Shown in pieces: positions 29,983 to 38,694 of a DNA stretch of 64,000 nucleotides. The notes beneath the pieces are model-generated. The model worked only from the letters and a program-made list of their open reading frames with translations, was not told the DNA's origin and did no database searches. Origin of the DNA: Thioalkalivibrio sp. (GTDB lineage: Bacteria > Pseudomonadota > Gammaproteobacteria > Ectothiorhodospirales > Ectothiorhodospiraceae); the NCBI GenBank assembly GCA_007116035.1, contig SKJG01000066.1, forward strand, positions 1 to 64,000, given 5' to 3'. Numbering within the stretch: position 1 is the first letter of the stretch; each line of letters starts with the position of its first letter. The translations under genes and the position numbers were made by a program.

Positions 29983-32171
29983 TTCTGTTGTTCTCCGACA
30001 CCACCGGTGTCACCGCCGTGACTGACCGGAATCCGGATCACGAACACGGCGCCCCCTTCCGGCTGATTATGGCATTCAATCATACCGCCATGTTCCTCCA
30101 CGATCTTTTGCGCCACGGCCAGCCCCAACCCGGTGCCACGCGGCTTGTCCGTCGTGTAGGGCTCGAAGATGCGTTCCAGGAAGTCCTGGCGGATCCCGGG
30201 CCCATTATCGGCGACGCGAAGCTCCACGCGGCGGCCGCGGTCGTCCTCGAGGCTGCGGGTGGACACGCGCACCTCGCCGTCGGGACGTCCCTGCACCGCC
30301 TCCAGGGCATTCTTGATCAGGTTGTGCATCAACTGGCGCAGGCGTCCCGCATCGGCCCGTATGGTCGGCATCCGGGGTGCGAGGTCCAGCGCCACCCGCG
30401 CCGGCTGCCCTTCGCCGTCATAGAGTTCGCAGACATCGCGCAGCAGACTGTTCAGGTCCAGCGGCGCAAGGGCGAGGCGCGGCGCCTGGGCATAGTCGCG
30501 GAAGGCATTGACCAGCGTCTTCATGGCCTCCACCTGCTGCACGATGGTCTGGGTAGCACGGTCGAGCATCTCGCGGTCGGCTCCCTCGAGAGTCTTGCCG
30601 AGCCGGCGTGACAACCGCTCCGCTGACAGCTGTATCGGCGTCAGCGGATTCTTGATCTCGTGCGCCAGACGCCGAGCGACCTCGCCCCAGGCCGCGTCAC
30701 GCTGGGCGCGCAGGAACTCGGTCATATCGTCGAACACGATGGCATGCAGCCCGCGGTTGTTACCCGGGTTGGGCAGCCAGACTGCGCGGGTCATCAGGAC
30801 CTTGCGTCCGCTGCGTGTAAAGACCACCACCTCCCGCGACCACTCCTTTTCGCGTCGGGTCAGGGCGTCGCTGATCGCGTCGAAAAACTGGGCCACCAGC
30901 GGACAGTCCTCGTCGAATTCGGAGGGGAAGCGGTTGTGTCCGGAACGCAGATCACATTCCAGAATCTGGCACGCGGCATCATTGGCGGTACGCAGCCGCA
31001 GGCTGCCGTCCAGCGCCAGCACCCCGGAGCGCAGGTGCTGGAGCACGCTCTCGAGATAGGCGCGCTCCGCGTCCAGCAGGCGCCGACTCCGCTCCGCTTC
31101 CTGCCGCGCCTCGCTCAGCGTACGGGTCATGGCGTTGAAGGAGCGCACCAGAAATCCGAGTTCATCGTCCCGACTTACAGCCAGGCGCGTGCTGTAGTCG
31201 CCCGAGGCCACCAACCGCGTACCCTCGGCCAGATCGGTGACCGGCCGAACCAGGCGCCGCGCCACCAGCAGACCCGCCCAGAGCGCCGCCATCAGCGAGA
31301 TGGCCAGAGCCAGCGACATGGTGAAGATGAAGCCCTGCTTGATCGGGCCCCGCAGGTAGGCGAATTCCCGATAGTCGACGAACGCGTCCTCAACCCGGAC
31401 CGCCAGTGCGCTCATGCGCGGGTCCACCGGATAGATTCCCTGCAGGATCCGACTGTCCGCGCCCGGGCGGCGGTCCCCGCCGGTGGCGACGACCCGGATC
31501 ACCAGCGAACCATCCGGCTGGGGCTCGAGCCTGGTAAAGGGTTGGCCGGGGCTCATGCGCCACAGGATGTCGGCGCCAGGCGGCGATGGCAGGCGCCGGA
31601 TCGGGCTGTCGGTGCTGGAGGCGATGATGCGGTTGTTGGCGCCGACCAGCGTCAGTTCCTGTGCGTTCAGCTGGGCGCGAACGTCATTCAGTGCCAGAGG
31701 GACCAGGGCCTCGGACACGTCCTCCAGCTGGCGCATGATCTCCTGCGTCTCCCGCGACAGCTGTCGCACGCGCAGGTCCAGCGACGAACGCGACAACTCC
31801 AGCGCGTCCTCGAGGGCTCCGTCGACGCGCACATCGAACCAGGAGTCCACACCCTCGTTCAGAAACTTGAAGGAGAAGTAATACACCACCGTCGCCGGCA
31901 GCACCGCGACGAGCATGAAGCCGAAGACCAGACGCAGCGTGAGGCGGCTGCCGGGCACGCCGTCCCGATTCTGGACAATCAGGCGGGAGAGCTGATAGAT
32001 GATCAGCGTACCCAGCACCACCAGCACCAGGCCATGGAAGGCCAGCAGCCAAAGGAACAGCCGCTCGAAGCGGTCCGAGTTCTGTGCGGCGTCGCCCATG
32101 ACCACCAGCGACGCCAGCAGCAACAGGAACAGGACGACCATGCCCAGCAGACCCCAGGGGAAACGCCTCAT
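29979..32171 (-). CDS. ntrY: NtrY-type sensor histidine kinase
   Basis: N-terminal TM segments, HAMP, PAS, H-box AWGEVARRLAHEIKNPLTPIQLSAERL. Confidence 0.92.
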   Translation of the reverse strand: MRRFPWGLLGMVVLFLLLLASLVVMGDAAQNSDRFERLFLWLLAFHGLVLVVLGTLIIYQLSRLIVQNRDGVPGSRLTLRLVFGFMLVAVLPATVVYYFSFKFLNEGVDSWFDVRVDGALEDALELSRSSLDLRVRQLSRETQEIMRQLEDVSEALVPLALNDVRAQLNAQELTLVGANNRIIASSTDSPIRRLPSPPGADILWRMSPGQPFTRLEPQPDGSLVIRVVATGGDRRPGADSRILQGIYPVDPRMSALAVRVEDAFVDYREFAYLRGPIKQGFIFTMSLALAISLMAALWAGLLVARRLVRPVTDLAEGTRLVASGDYSTRLAVSRDDELGFLVRSFNAMTRTLSEARQEAERSRRLLDAERAYLESVLQHLRSGVLALDGSLRLRTANDAACQILECDLRSGHNRFPSEFDEDCPLVAQFFDAISDALTRREKEWSREVVVFTRSGRKVLMTRAVWLPNPGNNRGLHAIVFDDMTEFLRAQRDAAWGEVARRLAHEIKNPLTPIQLSAERLSRRLGKTLEGADREMLDRATQTIVQQVEAMKTLVNAFRDYAQAPRLALAPLDLNSLLRDVCELYDGEGQPARVALDLAPRMPTIRADAGRLRQLMHNLIKNALEAVQGRPDGEVRVSTRSLEDDRGRRVELRVADNGPGIRQDFLERIFEPYTTDKPRGTGLGLAVAQKIVEEHGGMIECHNQPEGGAVFVIRIPVSHGGDTGGVGEQQK

Positions 32172-32719
32172 TCCAAAGACCACCGATACCACCCCAGTTG
32201 TGTCCCGTAGGCACCACGCAGCCGCGCATCCCATTGTAGGGGCAGCGGCAGGGCCGTGTGGTCCAGCTGTACCCGCGAGGCCAGCGTGTAATCCCGGCCG
32301 GGGCGCAACGCGTCACGATCCACCTCCAGCACCACGCGGCCAAGGCGCCGGGCGAGCATCTCCAGCGCATCCCCCACGGTGGGGGCGAAGTCCATCTGCT
32401 GCCGCTCGAGATCCGTGACCAAGTAATGCCGGCTCAGCGCGTAATACTCGAGCCGCACAACCTTGCCGGCCGACTGCAGGGTACGCTCGCCGAGGATGCC
32501 GCGCGCGCGCTCGAGGCGCACCTCGGAGCGAAAGTTGACCACCACGCCGTTGGCCAGTGCATCCGCGAGGACGTCCGGCAGGCTCATGTCGAGATACAGG
32601 CGTACCAACAGGCGGTTCTCGTCCTGCCAGATATGGTCCGCATGTCTGATCTCGGCCGCCATCGTGGCGGAAGGCGCGAGCAGCAGCAAGACCAGCAGGC
32701 CGAAGAGCCATCCGCGCAT
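32168..32719 (-). CDS. DUF4390 domain protein
   Basis: Signal peptide; EIRHADHIWQDENRLLVRLYLDMSLPDVLADALANGVVVNFRSEVRLERARGILGERTL; located between rsmB and ntrY. Confidence 0.82.
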   Translation of the reverse strand: MRGWLFGLLVLLLLAPSATMAAEIRHADHIWQDENRLLVRLYLDMSLPDVLADALANGVVVNFRSEVRLERARGILGERTLQSAGKVVRLEYYALSRHYLVTDLERQQMDFAPTVGDALEMLARRLGRVVLEVDRDALRPGRDYTLASRVQLDHTALPLPLQWDARLRGAYGTQLGWYRWSLE

Positions 32720-32723
32720 GAGC

Positions 32724-34043
32724 TCAGGCCTCGCGTGCCAGCAGCGCATAGTAGAAACCGTCCATCCCTTCCGTACCCAGGGCGATGGCCCGCCCGACCA
32801 CGCGATCGATGCCACCGGGGAATGCAAGCGGTACCGCTTTCGCGTCCGCTGTCCGCGCCAGCCATGCTGCCACCACCTGCTCGTTCTCCGCGGCCAGCAA
32901 CGAGCAGGTCGCGTACAGCAGGCGCCCGCCCGGACGCAGCAGCTCCCAGGCCGATGCCAGAAGGTCGGCCTGGCGCGCCGCGAGCGCGCCGACGTCACCC
33001 GCGCGGCGCAGCAGCTTGATGTCCGGATGCCGCCGGATCACGCCGGTCGCGGAACAGGGGACATCCAGCAGGATCGCGTCGAACGGTTCGCCATCCCACC
33101 AGCTCTCCGGGTCGGCGAGATCGCCGATGTGCATCCTGGCCCGGTATCCGAGCCGGCGCAGATTCTCGCGCACGCGGCCCATGCGCGGACCGTCCACGTC
33201 CAGCGCGGTGAGGTCGAGATCCCCGGCCACCGTCTCGAGCAGGTGGCCGGTTTTGCCCCCCGGCGCTGCACAGGCGTCGAGTACCCGCTCACCTGGTCTT
33301 GGCGCGAGCAGCAGCGCCGCCCATTGCGCCGCCGCGTCCTGCACCGACACCAGCCCATCGGCGAATCCCGGCAGTCTGTCGACATCCAGCGGCTCGGCGA
33401 GCGTCAGCGCCGAGGGCACCAGCGGGTGCGCGGCGGCGGTCAGACCCGCCTCCGCCAGCCGCTCCAGCAGTGCCGCCCGCTCGCTGCGGGCCGTGTTCAC
33501 CCGCAGCGTCATCGGTGCCAGCTCGGTGGAGGCCCGCAGAATCTCCTCCCAGATATCAGGGAAAGCGTCGCGGATGCCGGCCACCAGCCAGCCCCGGCAT
33601 GCGTACCGCATGCCGGGGCTGCGGTCCATCGCGGCCGTGAGTTCCACGCGTTCGCGCAAGGCTCGGCGCAGCAGCGCATTGACCAGCCCGACGGCGCCGG
33701 GCCGCTGGATGGCGCGGGCGAGTTCCGCGGTCTCGCGCACCGCCGCGTGATCGGGCGTGCCGAAATGGAAGATCTCCGCCAACCCTTGGCACAGCAACAC
33801 CCGCACCACCGCATCACGTGGCTTCAGCGGATGTTCCAACATGCCCTCGACGATCGCCTCGAGCCGGATGTACCAACGCACCGTCGCATAGGTCAGGGCC
33901 CGGACCCATGCGGCCTCGCGCGGGGGCAGCTCGGCGGTCTCTTCGAGCAGCGCGGCCGTCAGCGACTCGCCCTTCAGAATGACCCGGCTCGATGCCTCCA
34001 GGGCCTGCCGGCGGGGAACCCACCCGGTCCGCCCACGGCTCAC
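32724..34043 (-). CDS. rsmB: 16S rRNA (cytosine-967-C5)-methyltransferase
   Basis: RVLDACAAPGGKTGHLLE...FDAILLDVPCSATGVIRRHPDIKLLRR; NusB-like N-terminal domain; GTG start overlapping the fmt stop. Confidence 0.95.
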   Translation of the reverse strand: MSRGRTGWVPRRQALEASSRVILKGESLTAALLEETAELPPREAAWVRALTYATVRWYIRLEAIVEGMLEHPLKPRDAVVRVLLCQGLAEIFHFGTPDHAAVRETAELARAIQRPGAVGLVNALLRRALRERVELTAAMDRSPGMRYACRGWLVAGIRDAFPDIWEEILRASTELAPMTLRVNTARSERAALLERLAEAGLTAAAHPLVPSALTLAEPLDVDRLPGFADGLVSVQDAAAQWAALLLAPRPGERVLDACAAPGGKTGHLLETVAGDLDLTALDVDGPRMGRVRENLRRLGYRARMHIGDLADPESWWDGEPFDAILLDVPCSATGVIRRHPDIKLLRRAGDVGALAARQADLLASAWELLRPGGRLLYATCSLLAAENEQVVAAWLARTADAKAVPLAFPGGIDRVVGRAIALGTEGMDGFYYALLAREA

Positions 34044-34999
34044 GCGACGGCTCCGAGCATCCGGCCCGCCAGATCCCCGCCGTGCGCCCAGGCACTGGCC
34101 GGGATCGGTTTGCGGCCCGGCAACTGCACCGTCTGCAGGCGCAGGATCCCGTCCCCGGTGGCCACATCGACGCCGTCCCGCCGGGTGGCGAGGACGGTCC
34201 CCGGCGGAACGTCCCCGGGAACGGGTTCGCCCGGCAGGGGCCGCGCCGCATGAATACGCAGGACCCGGCCGTCGAGCGCCGTCTGCGCAACGGGCCAGGG
34301 CGTGAAGGCGCGCACCCTGCGGTCGATCGCGAGCGCAGGCTCGGCCCAATCGATCCAGGCCTCCCCTTTATCGATCTTGTGTGCGTAGCGCACGCCCTCC
34401 TCCGGCTGCGGCCGTGGCGCCAGCTGATCGTCGAGGATGGCTTCGAGTCTTTCCAGGAGAAGATCCGCACCCATCGTGGCAAGCCGATCGTGCACACTGG
34501 CGGCGGTCGCGTCGGCGTCCAGTTGCAGATGTTCGCAGGCGAAGACGGGACCGGTATCCAGGCCCGGTTCCATCTGCATCAGGCAGACGCCGGTCTCGGT
34601 ATCGCCGGCGAGGATGGCCCTCTGAATCGGCGCTGCGCCGCGCCAGCGGGGCAGCAGGGAGGCATGGATGTTCAGACCGCCCAGTGGCGGTATCGAGAGC
34701 ACAGCGCGCGGCAGAATCAACCCGTAGGCTGCGACCACCATGAGATCGGGTGCGAGTGCCGCGAGCTCGGCCTGGGCGTCGGCGGGCTTCAGCGAAGCCG
34801 GCTGCAGGACCGGGATACCGGCCTGCTGTGCCAGTTTTTTCACCGGACTGGCAGTGAGCCTGCGGCCGCGCCCCGCCGGCCGATCGGGCTGCGTGTAGAC
34901 CGCAACCGGCGAGCGGCCGGCGGCGATCAGTGCTGCCAGGGCAGGTACCGCGAATTCCGGCGTTCCGGCATAGACGATACGCCGGCCTGCGGCCATCAA
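34040..34999 (-). CDS. fmt: Methionyl-tRNA formyltransferase
   Basis: [51 protein letters not shown]...[24 protein letters not shown]. Confidence 0.97.
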   Translation of the reverse strand: MMAAGRRIVYAGTPEFAVPALAALIAAGRSPVAVYTQPDRPAGRGRRLTASPVKKLAQQAGIPVLQPASLKPADAQAELAALAPDLMVVAAYGLILPRAVLSIPPLGGLNIHASLLPRWRGAAPIQRAILAGDTETGVCLMQMEPGLDTGPVFACEHLQLDADATAASVHDRLATMGADLLLERLEAILDDQLAPRPQPEEGVRYAHKIDKGEAWIDWAEPALAIDRRVRAFTPWPVAQTALDGRVLRIHAARPLPGEPVPGDVPPGTVLATRRDGVDVATGDGILRLQTVQLPGRKPIPASAWAHGGDLAGRMLGAVA

Positions 35000-35538
35000 A
35001 GGTTGACGGCGGAGCCGGCCAGCGACGTGCGCTCCGACGGTGCTTTCGCGGCCTGCTTCTCCAGCTTCTTGCGGATGCGGTTGCGCTTCAGGGTGGAGAG
35101 GTAATCGACGAAGAGCTTGCCATCGAGGTGATCGATCTCGTGCTGGATGCAGACGGCGAGCAGGCCATCGATGTCCATCTCGAAAGCTTCGCCGTCGCGG
35201 TTCAGGGCCCGGACGCGCACGCGCTCGGCGCGCTGCACCCGTTCGTAGAAGCCGGGAACGGAGAGGCAGCCCTCGTCCATCTCCTCCTCACCCGCGCGAC
35301 TGAGAATCTCCGGGTTGATGAGGCAATGCGGCGCACTCTGGTCATCCGACACATCGGCCACCAGGATGCGTTTCTGCACATTGATCTGCGTGGCCGCGAG
35401 GCCGATCCCCGGCGCCGCATACATGGTCTCGAACATGTCGTCGACCAGGGCGCGGATGGCATCGTCGACTGCATCCACCGGGCGGGCGCGCAGACGCAGG
35501 CGGGGATCTGGAAAGTGAAGAATTTCTCTAAGTGCCAT
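34996..35538 (-). CDS. def: Peptide deformylase
   Basis: [17 protein letters not shown]...[14 protein letters not shown]...[19 protein letters not shown]. Confidence 0.97.
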   Translation of the reverse strand: MALREILHFPDPRLRLRARPVDAVDDAIRALVDDMFETMYAAPGIGLAATQINVQKRILVADVSDDQSAPHCLINPEILSRAGEEEMDEGCLSVPGFYERVQRAERVRVRALNRDGEAFEMDIDGLLAVCIQHEIDHLDGKLFVDYLSTLKRNRIRKKLEKQAAKAPSERTSLAGSAVNL

Positions 35539-35826
35539 GGGTAAAACCTCGATCTCGAATGCTGTGCCGGCGCCTTTTTTCTGCTAAGTTTGGGTAGGGT
35601 GTGATAGCGCCACCATGTTCCTGATGCAGTATATTGGGTTCAGGGCTCGTTTTACGAGAGAACCGCGGATCGGCGTGGACACTGCACCAGCAGCAAGGGG
35701 CTCTATAGCTGGAGACAGCGAAAGGTGGCAGGAATTCGCGGCGATACGCTCGCAGTGCGGGCGAAACAGGCGGAATTGCGGGAAGCCCGGCGCCTTCGGC
35801 ACGGGCACACGATCAGGGGGAAACCG

Positions 35827-36930
35827 ATGTTCTACGCATGGGCTGCAGCAGCATTGATGCGCCGCACGGGTGTCGTTGTCCTGCTGGCTCTGGGCATGGT
35901 CGCCTGCGCGACCGTACCCGAGCCCGCCGCACCGGCCGACACCCGGGTACCGGCCGCCGAACCAGCACCTGCCCCGGAGCCGGCGGCGGCGGGACCGGAA
36001 TTCAGGGCCAGCGCGCCGGAACGGTATGTCGTCCAGGAGGGCGACACGCTCTGGGACATCGCCAACGTCTTTTTGCGCGACCCTTGGTACTGGTCGGAAA
36101 TCTGGCTGGTCAACCCACAGGTGCGCAACCCACACCTGATCTATCCCGGTGACGTCCTCAGCATTTACTTCGTCGGGGATCGACCCGGGGTGATGATCGA
36201 ACTCGCACCGCGGGTGCGGATCGAGGCACTGGATGACGAGCCATTCCCCATTTCCGCCCTGCAGCCGTTCATGTTCCGCGCGCGCGTCGTTGATGAAGAG
36301 ACGCTGGAGCAGGCGCCATACATCGTCGCCGCACAGGACGAGCGCGTGATCTTTGGCCCTGACGACCGCGTGTACGTGCGCAACGCGCCCGACGCCCAGC
36401 GCTGGGATCTGTACCAGCTCGTGCGCCGGGACCGCATGCTGATCGATCCCGACACCCGGGAGGAACTGGGTGTGGCCACCATTCCCGTCGGGGAAGCGGA
36501 AGTCGTCCGTGGTGGCGAAATCGCAACCGTCATACTGCGCGACGGTCAGCGCGAGGCGGTCCGCGGCGATCGCTTGATCGGCTTCGACGACGACCAGGAT
36601 CTCCTGTTCGACATCAGCCGCCCCCCGTCCGGGCTCGAAGGGACGGTGATCATGCTGTTCGATGCCATCACCCAGATCGGGACCCTTCAGACGGCCGTGA
36701 TCAACCGGGGCGAGCGCGAGGGCATCCGCAACGGCCAGGTCTTCGCGGTCTGGGAGGCGGGCCGCGTCGCGCGTGACCCGGTCAGCGGCACGGGCAACGA
36801 TATGGTCCAATTGCCCGAGGAAGAGATCGGCAACCTGATGGTGTTCCGTACCTTCGACAAGGTGTCCTACGCGCTGGTGATCAAGTCCATCCGTCCCATC
36901 CGTGAAGGCTTCAAGGTCCGGCACCCCTGA
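35827..36930 (+). CDS. LysM-domain lipoprotein
   Basis: Lipobox-like LGMVAC; RYVVQEGDTLWDIANVFLRDPWYWSEIWLVNPQVRNPHLIYPGDVLSI. Confidence 0.9.
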   Translation: MFYAWAAAALMRRTGVVVLLALGMVACATVPEPAAPADTRVPAAEPAPAPEPAAAGPEFRASAPERYVVQEGDTLWDIANVFLRDPWYWSEIWLVNPQVRNPHLIYPGDVLSIYFVGDRPGVMIELAPRVRIEALDDEPFPISALQPFMFRARVVDEETLEQAPYIVAAQDERVIFGPDDRVYVRNAPDAQRWDLYQLVRRDRMLIDPDTREELGVATIPVGEAEVVRGGEIATVILRDGQREAVRGDRLIGFDDDQDLLFDISRPPSGLEGTVIMLFDAITQIGTLQTAVINRGEREGIRNGQVFAVWEAGRVARDPVSGTGNDMVQLPEEEIGNLMVFRTFDKVSYALVIKSIRPIREGFKVRHP

Positions 36931-38071
36931 TCCGGCCACCGAGACGCCGAGGGAGCGGCTGCGAGACTGGCTTCGGCTGCTGCACACGCCGGGCCTCGGG
37001 CCCCGGCGTGTCGCCCGGCTGCTGGAAGGTTTCGGAACGCCCGCCGCTGCACTGCGGTCCGATGCGCGCGGCTGGGCCTCGGTCGGCGTAGCGACCGCGC
37101 GCGAAGGTGACGCGGTTTCCACCCGCGAGGCCGGGGTCGAGGCCGACCTGGCCTGGCTTGAACGCGACGATCGCCATCACATCCTGGCCCGTGACGACCC
37201 CGCCTACCCGCCGCTTCTGGCCGAACTCCCGGACCCCCCTCCGGCACTCTACCTGGTCGGCGATCCGGACCTGCTGCGGCGCCCGCAGATCGCCATCGTC
37301 GGCAGCCGCGAGGCCACGGCGCAGGGTCTGCGTCATGCCGAACGTTTCGCCGGGGCCCTGGCTGCGGCAGGGCTCACGGTAACGAGCGGTCTCGCGCTCG
37401 GCATCGACGCCGCGGCGCATCGTGGAGCCCTGGCCGCCCCGGGTGGTAGCACGGTGGCGGTGGTGGCGACCGGCCCGGACCGGGTCTACCCCTCCGCACA
37501 CCGGCGCCTGGCCCACCGGATCGCCGACCAGGGGCTGCTGGTGTCGCTTTGGCCGGTGGGCACCCTCGCGCGCCCGGGCCATTTCCCCCAACGCAACCGG
37601 GTCATCAGCGGCCTCACCCTGGGCACCCTGGTGGTCGAGGCGGCGCTGCGCAGCGGTTCCCTAATCACCGCACGCCTCGCTGCGGAACAGGGCCGCTCGG
37701 TGTATGCGATCCCCGGGTCCATCCTCAGTCCGGTCAGTCGTGGCTGCCACCATCTCATCCAGCAAGGTGCACAACTGGTTGAATCGCCGGATGACATCCT
37801 CGAGGATCTGGCGGATTGGCTGGGGGTGCCCGGATCAGCGCCGCCCGACACCGCGGCACCCGCCGACGCCGCCAGCCTAGACCCGGAACACGAACGGGTG
37901 CTCACAGAGATGGGATTCGATCCGATCGGTCTCGAGGAATTGCTGCAGCGCACCGGATTGACCGTGGCGGCGCTTTCCTCCATTCTGGTTTTACTGGAAC
38001 TCAATGGCCGCGTGGCCTTACTCAGCCACGGGCGCTACCAGCGCCTCGACGCAGGACCCCCCAAGACATGA
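36902..38071 (+). CDS. dprA: DNA processing protein DprA
   Basis: IAIVGSREATAQGLRHAERFAGALAAAGLTVTSGLALGIDAAAHRGALAAPGGSTVAVVATGPDRVYPSAHRRLA. Confidence 0.96.
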   Translation: MKASRSGTPDPATETPRERLRDWLRLLHTPGLGPRRVARLLEGFGTPAAALRSDARGWASVGVATAREGDAVSTREAGVEADLAWLERDDRHHILARDDPAYPPLLAELPDPPPALYLVGDPDLLRRPQIAIVGSREATAQGLRHAERFAGALAAAGLTVTSGLALGIDAAAHRGALAAPGGSTVAVVATGPDRVYPSAHRRLAHRIADQGLLVSLWPVGTLARPGHFPQRNRVISGLTLGTLVVEAALRSGSLITARLAAEQGRSVYAIPGSILSPVSRGCHHLIQQGAQLVESPDDILEDLADWLGVPGSAPPDTAAPADAASLDPEHERVLTEMGFDPIGLEELLQRTGLTVAALSSILVLLELNGRVALLSHGRYQRLDAGPPKT

Positions 38072-38553
38072 AAGAGAACGTGCTGGACGTGCTGATGTAT
38101 CTGTTCGAGCACTACATGGACGATGACACCGACAGCGAGCCGGATCGCCAGGATCTCGAGTCCCGCCTGCAGGAAGCCGGGTTCCCCTCCTCGGAGGTCG
38201 ACCGCGCCCTGGGCTGGCTGGATCGACTGGTCAGCGAAGAGCCGGTGGCCGCGAGGGTCGGATCCGAGGCAGCGCAGCGAGTCTACACGTTCGATGAGCA
38301 GAACCGCCTGGATCTGGAGGCCCGTGGCTTCCTGGTCTTCCTGGAACAGAACGGGCTGCTGACCGCGGGCACGCGCGAACTCGTCATCGACCGGGTCATG
38401 GAACTCGACGCCGAGGAGATCGACCTCGACCAGCTCAAATGGGTCGTTCTGATGGTGCTGTTCAATCAGCCCGACGATAGCATCGCCTACTCCCGTCTGG
38501 AGGAGGTCGTGATGGCCGAAGGCACGCCCCCGCTGGTGGAATATCTGCACTGA
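38068..38553 (+). CDS. smg: Smg (DUF494) family protein
   Basis: MKENVLDVLMYLFEHYMDDDTDSEPDRQDLESRLQEAGFPSSEVDRALGWLDRL; located between dprA and topA. Confidence 0.94.
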   Translation: MKENVLDVLMYLFEHYMDDDTDSEPDRQDLESRLQEAGFPSSEVDRALGWLDRLVSEEPVAARVGSEAAQRVYTFDEQNRLDLEARGFLVFLEQNGLLTAGTRELVIDRVMELDAEEIDLDQLKWVVLMVLFNQPDDSIAYSRLEEVVMAEGTPPLVEYLH

Positions 38554-38694
38554 GAACCCTGTAACGAAGCCCTGCGCCTGCCGGTATCGGCCGTATCCAA
38601 TCGGTCCAACGCGGCCTATCGGCGCCGGCCCTGACGGTCCCGTCGACGCGGATCGTGTTGGAACCCGGGCGCAAACGGAGTGGTCCCGAGCGAC